Source: Streptomyces sp. NRRL WC-3742 (GTDB taxonomy: Bacteria; Actinomycetota; Actinomycetes; Streptomycetales; Streptomycetaceae). From it: a stretch of 64,000 bases of DNA. Below the pieces are notes generated by a model, which worked only from the letters and a program-made list of their open reading frames with translations, did not search any database and was not told the origin of the DNA. The stretch is from positions 30,095 to 94,094 of the forward strand of contig NZ_JOCF01000018.1 in NCBI RefSeq assembly GCF_000720635.1. Direction: 5' to 3'. Positions within the stretch are counted from its first letter, which is position 1. The number at the start of each line of letters is the position of its first letter. Positions 16,403 through 23,135 of the stretch are shown here, piece after piece. A program made the position numbers and the translations under genes.

Positions 16403-17347
16403 ATGGCTGATCCGTCCTCCCCGTCGTCCCCGGCCGCCCCGTCGTTCCCGGCCTCCTACCGCTCGCGGGCGGCGACCGTCGCCGACGCCCGCGCGATCCA
16501 CGACCTGGTGGCCGCCTGCGAGCGTGCGGCCCTGGGGCGTCCCGAGACCGAGCCCGACCGCATCGCCGCCGACCTCGCCCTACCCGGGCTGGACCCGGCC
16601 GTCGACACGCTGCTGGTGTACGACGCGGCCGAGCGCCTCGCGGGGCGGGCCTGGGTGCACGGCGGGCGGCGCAGCGAGGTGGACGTGCACCCGGGCCACC
16701 GGGGGAAGGGGCTGGGCGCTGCCCTCCTCGACTGGGCGGAGGCGCGGGCGCGCCGGGCGGGCGGCGAGCGGCTCAGCCAGACGGTGTCGGACGGCGACCG
16801 GGCGGCGGTGGAACTGCTGCGCTCGCGCGGGTACGAGCCGTTCGTCGCCCAGTGGCTGCTGGAGATCGCGATGCCCGAGGAGCCGGTGGTGCCGGGCCCG
16901 CCGCCCGGGATCACCCTGCGCAGCTTCCGGCCCGGCGACGAGCGGGCCGCGTACCGGCTCACCGAGGACGCGTTCGGCGAGTGGCAGAAGCGGCGCAAGC
17001 CGTACGAGGAGTGGGCCCGGCACACGGTCGAACTCGACACGTTCGCCCCGGAGTTCTCCCCGGTGGCGTTCGCCGGGGACGAGATGGTCGGCGCGGTGCT
17101 GTCCCTGGACGTTCCGGGCACCGACGAGGGCTACGTCGAGCGGGTCGCGGTCCGCAGGGACCACCGCAACCGCGGCATCGCCCGCATGCTCCTCCAGGAG
17201 TCCTTCCGCGCCTTCTACCGCCGGGGCCACCGCACCTGCACCCTGTGGACGCACTCGGAGACCGGCGCGCTCTCCCTCTACCAGCGGGTGGGCATGACGG
17301 TCCGCCGCACCTCGGCGGTCTACGGCAAGGCGCTGGGCGCCGGGTGA
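16403..17347 (+). CDS. Tandem-GNAT N-acetyltransferase
   Basis: 314 residues with two GNAT domains, the architecture also seen in mycothiol synthase. Domain 1 (about 15-150): acetyl-CoA loop DVHPGHRGKGLGAALLDWA. Domain 2 (about 165-314): RVAVRRDHRNRGIARMLLQES and the C-terminal TGALSLYQRVGMTVRR strand-helix-strand. Domain 2 has the fuller motif and is probably the active one. The ATG at 16403 has GGAG at 16390-16393 with 9-nt spacing, preferred to the GTG at 16385. No obvious operon partner; substrate unknown. Confidence 0.87.
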   Translation: MADPSSPSSPAAPSFPASYRSRAATVADARAIHDLVAACERAALGRPETEPDRIAADLALPGLDPAVDTLLVYDAAERLAGRAWVHGGRRSEVDVHPGHRGKGLGAALLDWAEARARRAGGERLSQTVSDGDRAAVELLRSRGYEPFVAQWLLEIAMPEEPVVPGPPPGITLRSFRPGDERAAYRLTEDAFGEWQKRRKPYEEWARHTVELDTFAPEFSPVAFAGDEMVGAVLSLDVPGTDEGYVERVAVRRDHRNRGIARMLLQESFRAFYRRGHRTCTLWTHSETGALSLYQRVGMTVRRTSAVYGKALGAG

Positions 17348-17416
17348 GCACCGGCCGCCGTCCCGTCGTCGGAGCCCCGCGCCGAACGTCACACCTCACG
17401 CCTCACATCTCACGCC

Positions 17417-17740
17417 TCACGCCTCACGCGTCTCGGCGGCGATCCAGGCCAGGTAGGCGGCGGAGCCGGTGGTGACCGGGAGGGCGAGGACCTCGGGGGT
17501 GTCGTAGGTGTGCAACTCGGCGATGCGGGCGGTGAGTCGGTCGGCGAGGTCGGCGCGGGTCTTGAGGTCCAGGCGCCATTCGGCGGTGTCCTGGACCTCG
17601 CCGTCCCACCAGTAGACGGAGCGGACGGGGTACACCTGCGCGCAGGCCGCGAGGCGCTCGCGCACGAGCGCGGCGGCGAGGTCGCGGGCCTTGGCCTCGT
17701 CGTCGTGGGTGGTGGTCACCACGAGGAAGTCACCGGTCAT
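17417..17740 (-). CDS. cutA: Divalent-cation tolerance protein CutA
   Basis: 107 residues, the normal length of this trimeric PII-like ferredoxin-fold protein. The family pattern is intact: FLVVTTTHDDEAKARDLAAALVRERLAACAQVYPVRSVYWWDGEV, then EWRLDLKTRADLADRLTARIAELHTYDTPEVLALPV and a final YLAWIAAE helix. The role in metal tolerance was inferred in E. coli; the biochemical function is unsettled. Convergent with the GNAT gene; short CACGCCTCA repeats fill the 69 bp between them. The start ATG at 17740 has no evident ribosome-binding site. Confidence 0.95.
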   Translation of the reverse strand: MTGDFLVVTTTHDDEAKARDLAAALVRERLAACAQVYPVRSVYWWDGEVQDTAEWRLDLKTRADLADRLTARIAELHTYDTPEVLALPVTTGSAAYLAWIAAETREA

Positions 17741-17832
17741 GTACGAACGGTACCGGCCCTGCGGGCCCGGGGAGGTGATCCGGAGTCTGGTACCGTGCCC
17801 AGCCGTTGATCATTCACAGGGGTGGGGGACCC

Positions 17833-19065
17833 ATGCGCAGGCATGCTCGAAACTTCGGCGGGGCCGCGGTCGCGGCCGTGCTCGCACTGACGGTCGCCGG
17901 TTGCGGCGGCGGTGACACCAAGGGGTCGCAGGACGCCGGCGCGTCCTCGACGGGTGCCCCGGCGGGGACGGCGCCCGCCGCGGCGAAGGCCCTCGGCTCG
18001 CCGGGCACGGTCACCGTGTCCTGGTGCGACCTGCAGCCCGGCAGGAGCGGTGCGCCCAACTCCCAGCAGCTGACGCTCGCCTCGTACTCCGTGACGGACG
18101 GCCAGGAGGTGGCGCGCACGGTGTCGGTGCTGCCGCCGGGGGCGGACGCCCGCGTCCTGTGCGACTCCACGCCGTCCGGCCGCACCACCGTCCCGGGCGC
18201 GGTGCGGCAGGCGTTCGACAAGGACTTCACGCTGGTGGCCGGCACGCTGCCGCCGGCGCAGCAGTCGGCGCAGCAGTCCGCGGGGAGCCTGGACGGTTCG
18301 GCGGTCGCGTTCTCGCTCAAGCCGCCGGCCCTGCCGGTCGGCGCCCCGTCGGCCGACGCGTTCACGACCGCGCCCAAGGACCGTGCGCCCGCCTTCCGGA
18401 GCGGCACGTCGACGCTCTGGTACGAGACCCGCGACCGGCACATGATGAGCCGCGACCTCGGGCAGCCGGGTGCCGCCGCCACCGACCGTGGGGCCTCGCA
18501 CAGTTGGGGGTTCGTGCTCGCCGGGGAGCAGCCGTGGTCGCGGCTGCCGCTGGGGGCCGACTTCAAGGACGTGACGATCAACCCGTCCGGCACGGCCGCG
18601 GCCGTCGGGGGCAGTTCCGTCACCGGGATCTGGCTCAAGGACGCCGGCCCGTACGACGGCAACGACGAGTACGTCGAGCCCTCGCTCTTCGGCCCGCACG
18701 GCTCCGGCATCGGCAAGAAGTCACTGGCCGGGGGTGACAAGGTGCCCGAGTGCGTCCCGAAGTTCTGGATCGACGACCACAGCCTCCTCTGCGTCGGCAG
18801 GGGCATCTCGCGGGTGGTGCTCTCGGACTCGTTCGACGCCGTGCAGCAGGTCGAGCCGCTGGTGCCCGAGAGCGACCGCGACAACACCGCGGTCGTTCCC
18901 TCCCCGGACCGGAAGTCGCTGGCCTTCGTGTCCCTCCAGGGCCGGGACGTCGCCGAGCTCTACCGCCTGGACCTCACCCCCGGCGCCACGCCCAGGAAGA
19001 TCGCCGCCGTCCCGGCGCACAGCCCCAAGGTGATGAGTGAACTGCGGCTGGTCGCCTGGCAGTAG
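17833..19065 (+). CDS. Predicted lipoprotein with a C-terminal TolB/PD40-like segment
   Basis: 410 residues. Starts at the ATG 17833, preceded by GGTGGGGGA; an in-frame upstream ATG at 17806 adds nine residues without support. Signal peptide MRRHARNFGGAAVAAVLALTVAGC ends in a lipobox (TVAGC, Cys at residue 24), followed by a Gly/Ser/Ala linker, so it should be anchored to the outer face of the membrane. The body contains Cys-rich segments (WCDLQPGRSG, RVLCDSTPSG, VPECVPKFW, SLLCVGRG), probably paired as disulfides, and near the end SPDRKSLAFVSLQGRDVAELYRLDL, one blade of a TolB-like propeller. Function unknown. Monocistronic, divergent from cutA. Confidence 0.85.
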   Translation: MRRHARNFGGAAVAAVLALTVAGCGGGDTKGSQDAGASSTGAPAGTAPAAAKALGSPGTVTVSWCDLQPGRSGAPNSQQLTLASYSVTDGQEVARTVSVLPPGADARVLCDSTPSGRTTVPGAVRQAFDKDFTLVAGTLPPAQQSAQQSAGSLDGSAVAFSLKPPALPVGAPSADAFTTAPKDRAPAFRSGTSTLWYETRDRHMMSRDLGQPGAAATDRGASHSWGFVLAGEQPWSRLPLGADFKDVTINPSGTAAAVGGSSVTGIWLKDAGPYDGNDEYVEPSLFGPHGSGIGKKSLAGGDKVPECVPKFWIDDHSLLCVGRGISRVVLSDSFDAVQQVEPLVPESDRDNTAVVPSPDRKSLAFVSLQGRDVAELYRLDLTPGATPRKIAAVPAHSPKVMSELRLVAWQ

Positions 19066-19095
19066 GTCAGCCGTGCGGGACGACAGGCCCAGGGC

Positions 19096-19947
19096 CTAAC
19101 GGCCGACCGCCAGGAAGGCGGCCACCCGCTCGTTGACCTCCGCCGCCGCGGCCATCGGCAGGTTGTGGTGCGCCGCACCGGGGACGACGGCGACGGTGGC
19201 CTCCGGCAGGGCGGTGCGGGCCGCGGCGGCGACGCGGTGGGAGTCGTGGGTGCGGCTGTGTTCGGCGAACAGGGCGAGCGCGGGGGCGCCGAGGCGGGCC
19301 GCGGCCGGTCGGGGGCCGGTGACGACGCGGGAGGCGGGGAAGTCGGCGTACCCGAGGGCGTACAGCTCGCGCCAGTCGGGGTCGAGGCGGTCGCCGCCGC
19401 CGGACTCCCAGTCCAGGTAGGTGCGGGCCCGGGCGGGGGTGCGGCCGGGGAGGAAGAGCGGCAGGGCGTGCAGCAGGTAGCCGGGGCGGAAGCCGGCGAA
19501 GCACTGGGTGGGGTCGAGCAGGGCGAGCCGCCGGACGCGGGCGGGCGCGTGCAGGGCGTAGGTGAGGGCGATCCAGGCGCCGTAGGAGTGGGCGCAGAAG
19601 TCGGCTTCGGGGACGCCGAGTTGATCGAGGACGGCGTCGAGCCAGCCGAGCAGCCCGGGGACGCCGGCGAGCCGGTCGCCGTCGTGGAGGCTGCGCCCGG
19701 GGTCGCCGATGAGGTCGACGGCGAGGACGCGGTGGCCGGCCCGGGCCCAGGCGCCGGCGTTGGCGAACCACATCGCGGAGGTGGCGCCGCCGCCGTGGAG
19801 GAGCACGAGCGGGCGGCCGTCGCCGGGGCCGCAGGCGTTGATCCGGGTGGTGCCGTGGGCGGTGCGGACGTCGATCGCCTCGACCGGGAGGGGCCAGCGG
19901 GCGAGCAGGGCGTCGTAGGCGGCGAGGAAGGAGGATGGGGCCGGCAT
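19096..19947 (-). CDS. Alpha/beta-fold hydrolase
   Basis: 283 residues. The oxyanion-hole strand is RPLVLLHGGGATSAMW (about residues 46-61), the nucleophile elbow is DFCAHSYGAWIAL (Ser in A-H-S-Y-G, slightly off the usual G-x-S-x-G), an acid lies around LALFAEHSRTHDSHR, and the catalytic His in VVPGAAHHNLPM. The ATG at 19947 has GGAGG six bases upstream; an in-frame start at 19971 is less good. It is divergent from the MarR gene at 20074 with inverted and direct repeats between them, so it is probably that regulator's target. Confidence 0.9.
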   Translation of the reverse strand: MPAPSSFLAAYDALLARWPLPVEAIDVRTAHGTTRINACGPGDGRPLVLLHGGGATSAMWFANAGAWARAGHRVLAVDLIGDPGRSLHDGDRLAGVPGLLGWLDAVLDQLGVPEADFCAHSYGAWIALTYALHAPARVRRLALLDPTQCFAGFRPGYLLHALPLFLPGRTPARARTYLDWESGGGDRLDPDWRELYALGYADFPASRVVTGPRPAAARLGAPALALFAEHSRTHDSHRVAAAARTALPEATVAVVPGAAHHNLPMAAAAEVNERVAAFLAVGR

Positions 19948-20001
19948 GGGTGGACCTCCACAGCGAAGCATCAGGGCATGATGGGATCACTCGCGGAACA
20001 A

Positions 20002-20035
20002 GTATCTCGTGAAACACGTATCTCGCTCAGCGAGA
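20002..20035. promoter_or_regulatory. Candidate MarR operators
   Basis: GTATCTCG occurs twice at 20002-20009 and 20019-20026 (17-bp period), and the second copy merges into a perfect 7+1+7 palindrome TCTCGCT-C-AGCGAGA at 20021-20035. This lies in the 126-bp region between the divergent hydrolase and MarR genes, the expected place for autoregulatory operators. Confidence 0.6.
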
Positions 20036-20073
20036 GAATAGTGGCACACGCATGCCCGGAGACGGAGTAGAGG

Positions 20074-20559
20074 ATGCCCGAAGCCCCACCACGGCCCGAG
20101 CCGACGGACCCGATGCGGCTGGTCCACCTGATGCGCGCACTCACCGTCGAACTCGACCTGTTCGGCGCCGAGTTCGCCTCCCGCAACGCCCTCCACCCCA
20201 CCGACCTGCGCGCCCTGATCCACCTCCTGGACGCCGCCCGCGCGGGCCGGGTCGTCACCCCCGGGCGCCTCGGCGAAGCCCTGCACCTCAACTCCGCCGG
20301 CACCACGGCCCTGGTCGACCGCCTGGAACGCCTCGCCCTCGTCCGCCGCGACCGCGACCCCGAGGACCGCCGCCGCGTACGCCTCACCGTCGAACAGCGG
20401 GCGATGGACCTCGGCCAGGGCTTCTTCGGTGGACTGATCGCCGAACTGGTCGCCGCCATGGGCGAGTTCGACGCGTCCGAGCTGGAGACGGTCCGCCGCT
20501 TCCTGGAGACGATGACCGCCGTCGTCGCCAACGCCGAGCGGGAGGCCCTCAGCCCCTGA
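20074..20559 (+). CDS. MarR family transcriptional regulator
   Basis: 161 residues. Winged helix: LHPTDLRALIHLLDAARAGRVVTPGRLGEAL, recognition helix HLNSAGTTALVDRLERLALV, wing RRDRDPEDRRRVRLTVEQR (conserved D-x-R-R/G-x). Dimerisation helices flank it. Divergent from the alpha/beta hydrolase with palindromes in between. Its 3' end overlaps the convergent P-loop gene by 11 bp, so read-through of either would give antisense RNA to the other. Confidence 0.93.
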   Translation: MPEAPPRPEPTDPMRLVHLMRALTVELDLFGAEFASRNALHPTDLRALIHLLDAARAGRVVTPGRLGEALHLNSAGTTALVDRLERLALVRRDRDPEDRRRVRLTVEQRAMDLGQGFFGGLIAELVAAMGEFDASELETVRRFLETMTAVVANAEREALSP

Positions 20560-21073
20560 GGGCCTGCGCGATCCGCTGCGCCACCTCGGCGGGCGCCAGG
20601 TGCGTGGTGTCCACGACCTCGGCCTCGGCGTGCAGCCAGGTGCGCGCCGCCTCCGCGTACGGCTCCAGGTGGCGGAGCCTGAACGGGGAGTCGGGGCCGA
20701 CCACGACGTCCCCCGCGATGCGCCCGCGCAAGGTCGCCCGGTCCGCGTGGAGGACGAAGTGCCGTACGGGGATGGCGTGTTGCGCCAGGCCGTCGCTGAT
20801 CTCGCGCCAGTACTCCTCGACCAGGACGGTCATGGGGACGACCAGCGTGCCGCCGGTGTAGTCCAGCACCCGGCGCGCGGTCTCGACCACGAGCGGGCGC
20901 CACGGCGGCCAGTGCTGGAAGTTGTCCGTCTCGGGCAGGCCCGGCGTGATGTCCATGAGCGTCTCGCCGACCTTCTCGGCGTCGAACACCCGTGAGTCCG
21001 GGATCAGTTGCTGCACGAGTGCGCTGGTCGTCGTCTTGCCCGCGCCATGGGTACCGTTGAGCCAGATGATCAC
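20549..21073 (-). CDS. TmrB-like P-loop ATP-binding protein
   Basis: 174 residues. Starts MIIWLNGTHGAGKTTTSALV (Walker A at residues 7-14) and contains VFDAEKVGETL, FQHWPPWRPLVVETA and GTLVVPMTVLVEEYW. The I-I-W-x-N-G start, F-Q-x-x-P-x-W-R and V-P-M-T motifs are those of Bacillus TmrB, the tunicamycin-resistance protein thought to bind and keep the drug out, and of a broad actinobacterial family of small kinases. Length is slightly shorter than TmrB (about 197). Drug resistance here is possible but unproven. Convergent with the MarR gene. Confidence 0.85.
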   Translation of the reverse strand: MIIWLNGTHGAGKTTTSALVQQLIPDSRVFDAEKVGETLMDITPGLPETDNFQHWPPWRPLVVETARRVLDYTGGTLVVPMTVLVEEYWREISDGLAQHAIPVRHFVLHADRATLRGRIAGDVVVGPDSPFRLRHLEPYAEAARTWLHAEAEVVDTTHLAPAEVAQRIAQALRG

Positions 21074-21135
21074 CCGCCGATGCTAAGCCCTGCGTTTCGG
21101 ACCGCGCCCCTGTCCCGCCCATCGGAACGCGCCCC

Positions 21136-21696
21136 CTATCCCGCCCGGCGGGCGCGGAAGGCGGCGGCCTTGACGCGGTTCTGGCAGGCCGTGGAGCAGA
21201 ACTGGCGGCCGGCGTTGCGGGAGGTGTCCACGTAGACGCGGTCGCAGCGCGGGGCCGCGCAGACGCCGAGGCGGCCGGCGTAGTCGCCGCCGATGGCCAT
21301 GGCCAGGCCCGTGGCGCAGCCGGCGCGCCACCCGACGGCGTACGAGTCGTCGGCGCCGTGGAAGTGGACCTGCCAGGGTTCGCCCGGCGCCCGGTCCAAC
21401 TGGGGGCGGGCGCCGCTGTCCTGGAGGATCGCATTGAGGGCGTGGACGGCCTCGTCGAGGCGGTCCTCGGCGACGGCTTCGAAGATGGTGCGCAGGGCGC
21501 GGGCGGTCGCGGCCAGGTGGTCGGCGGCGTCGGCGTCGAGGTCGGCTCCGGCGTTGAGGACGGCCCGGACGGCGCCCACGCGTTCGGCGCCCTCGGGCGC
21601 GACGTAGGCGCGGCCGCGCGCCTCGCCGTCGGTGAGTCCGTTGACGAGGGCGATGGAGGCGTCGAGAAGCGCCCGCATGTGACTGTCGAACAACAC
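21136..21696 (-). CDS. CGNR zinc-finger (ABATE-domain) transcriptional regulator
   Basis: 186 residues. The N-terminal ABATE-type domain begins MLFDSHMRALLDASIALVNGLTDG; the C-terminus has the CGNR zinc finger: VCAAPRCDRVYVDTSRNAGRQFCSTACQNRVKAAAFRARR, with Cys pairs C-x4-C and C-x3-C and the R-N-x-x-R/C-S helix. Such proteins are putative ligand-responsive regulators. GTG start at 21696 gives the family N-terminus. It is divergent from the MFS transporter at 21792, with 95 bp between and a promoter-like pair whose -35 touches this start codon, so it likely controls the transporter. Confidence 0.9.
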   Translation of the reverse strand: MLFDSHMRALLDASIALVNGLTDGEARGRAYVAPEGAERVGAVRAVLNAGADLDADAADHLAATARALRTIFEAVAEDRLDEAVHALNAILQDSGARPQLDRAPGEPWQVHFHGADDSYAVGWRAGCATGLAMAIGGDYAGRLGVCAAPRCDRVYVDTSRNAGRQFCSTACQNRVKAAAFRARRAG

Positions 21697-21772
21697 TTGA
21701 CCAGTTACCCCTCACTCGCCTACGGTGCTCATCACCGCAGTCCATCACTGACATTATCCGATTCACCAGTGA
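21697..21772 (+). promoter_or_regulatory. Promoter of the MFS gene with a flanking inverted repeat
   Basis: TTGACC (21697-21702) and TACGGT (21721-21726) are 18 bp apart on the plus strand, directly next to the CGNR start codon. Downstream, TCACTG (21745-21750) and CAGTGA (21767-21772) form a spaced inverted repeat before the MFS start, a candidate operator for the CGNR protein. Confidence 0.5.
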
Positions 21773-21791
21773 CGCGAGAGAGTGGCCGCCC

Positions 21792-23009
21792 GTGCCCCGC
21801 CCCGAGGCATTGCCCCGCACCGTCCGCCTGCTCCTCCTCGCCCGGGTCGTGAACCGGCTCGGAGCCTTCTCCCTGCCCTTCCTCACCGCGCTGATCCGCA
21901 CCGACCACGGCGCGAGCCTCACCACCGCCGGACTGGTCACGGCCGCCTTCGGCCTGGCCACCATCCCCTCCCGGCTGGCCGGCGGACGCCTCGCCGACCG
22001 GATCGGCCGCCGCTCCACGATCGTGCTCGGCCTCTGCGGCTGCGCCCTCGCCCAGACGGCGATCGCCGCCTCCCGCTCACTCCCCTCGGCGGTCGCGGGC
22101 GCGGTGCTGCTCGGGCTCGCCTTCGAGCTGTACGAGCCGCCGAGCCAGGCCCTCGTCAGCGAAGCCGTACCGCCGCAGCACCGCGTGCGCGCGTTCAGCC
22201 TGTTCAGCGCGGCCATCGCCGCCGGGGCCATGGGCGCCGGACTGCTCGCCGCGCTGCTCGGCCGCTGGGACCTGCGGCTGCTCTTCCTCGCCGACGCCGC
22301 CACCTGCCTGGCCTGCGCCCTGCTGATCCGGCTCGCCCTCCCCCGGGACCGCCCCGCCTCCCGGCCCGCCGAAACGGCGCCGCCCATCCGGCCGCTGCGC
22401 GACCCGCGGTTGGTCAGCGTCCTGGCCACCGGCACCGCCTACGCCCTGATCAACCAGCAGACGGTGATGTCCCTGCCCCTGGCGCTCGCCCGCGAGGGGC
22501 GCCCCGCCGCCGACGCCGGGCTCCTGTTCACCGCCGCCGCGGCCACCACCGTCCTCGCCCAGCCCCTGACCCGGCTGCCCGCGATCGAGAGGCTGTCGAC
22601 GCCCGCCGCCCTCGCCCTGGCCCACCTGCTCCTCGCGGCCGGGCTCACCGGCTACGCGCTCGCGCACTCCCTGCCCGCGCTGATCGCCGCCACCGCCGTG
22701 ATGAGCCTCGGCGACCTGCTGGTCATCGGCCGCGCCTATGCCCTGGTCGCCGACCTCGCCCCCCCCGGCGCCGCCGGCCGCTACCTGGCCGTCTTCGGCA
22801 CCAGCTGGGGCATCGCCGCCACCCTCGCCCCCGTCCTCGGCACCCAACTCCTCGCCCACGCCGGCACGACGGCGCTCTGGTCGACGTCGGCCGCGCTGTG
22901 CCTGCTGCTCGCCGCCGCCCACCTGAGAGTGACGCCCCGATCCCCCAACGAGCTTCCGGCACCGGGCCGTCGCCTTCCTTCCCCCCGGCCCACCGCGCAC
23001 GACGGCTGA
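21792..23009 (+). CDS. MFS transporter (drug-exporter-like)
   Basis: 405 residues, 12 predicted membrane helices. The loop 2-3 signature of the superfamily is present as GRLADRIGRRSTIVLG (about residues 66-81), preceded by GLATIPSRLAG. A central cytoplasmic loop (RLALPRDRPASRPAETAPPIRPLRDPR) separates the two six-helix halves. Single-component exporter of unknown substrate; pairing with a CGNR regulator suggests inducible efflux. The GTG at 21792 is preceded by a GAGAGAG stretch. The stop codon lies inside the first copy of a 13-bp tandem repeat. Confidence 0.9.
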   Translation: MPRPEALPRTVRLLLLARVVNRLGAFSLPFLTALIRTDHGASLTTAGLVTAAFGLATIPSRLAGGRLADRIGRRSTIVLGLCGCALAQTAIAASRSLPSAVAGAVLLGLAFELYEPPSQALVSEAVPPQHRVRAFSLFSAAIAAGAMGAGLLAALLGRWDLRLLFLADAATCLACALLIRLALPRDRPASRPAETAPPIRPLRDPRLVSVLATGTAYALINQQTVMSLPLALAREGRPAADAGLLFTAAAATTVLAQPLTRLPAIERLSTPAALALAHLLLAAGLTGYALAHSLPALIAATAVMSLGDLLVIGRAYALVADLAPPGAAGRYLAVFGTSWGIAATLAPVLGTQLLAHAGTTALWSTSAALCLLLAAAHLRVTPRSPNELPAPGRRLPSPRPTAHDG

Positions 23010-23078
23010 GCACGACGGCTGAGCACGACGGCTGAGCACGACGGCTGAGCACGACGGCTGAGCACGACGGCTGAGCAC
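23001..23078. repeat. Six perfect copies of a 13-bp tandem repeat
   Basis: GACGGCTGAGCAC is repeated six times without a mismatch at 23001-23078, with a partial seventh copy (GACGGC) running into the terminator. The first copy contains the TGA of the MFS gene, and since 13 is not a multiple of 3 every unit offers a TGA in a different frame. Perfect identity suggests recent slippage and strain-to-strain variability. Confidence 0.95.
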
Positions 23079-23081
23079 GAC

Positions 23082-23121
23082 GGCGGCGGGCCCGGGCACC
23101 GAAGCGCCCGGGCCCGCCGCC
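23082..23121. terminator. Bidirectional terminator between the MFS gene and polA
   Basis: GGCGGCGGGCCCGGGC (23082-23097) and its perfect complement (23106-23121) form a 16-bp GC stem around an 8-nt loop, 14 bp from the polA stop and 73 bp from the MFS stop on the opposite strand. Confidence 0.85.
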
Positions 23122-23135
23122 GTCACACGGGCACG

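Noticed and set aside
15881..16501. A 206-codon Arg/Pro-rich minus-strand frame
   Set aside because: It overlaps the two frames with real protein character (15925-16361) and the GNAT start; composition is that of a shadow frame.
17383..17430. Clustered CACGCCTCA/CACATCTCA repeats suggesting a CRISPR-like array
   Set aside because: Units are about 8-10 bp, imperfect and without spacers; simple slippage between convergent genes.
20549..21073. Calling the P-loop gene a chloramphenicol phosphotransferase
   Set aside because: The I-I-W-x-N-G start and V-P-M-T motif fit the TmrB-like family better; no acceptor-specific motif of the phosphotransferase is seen.
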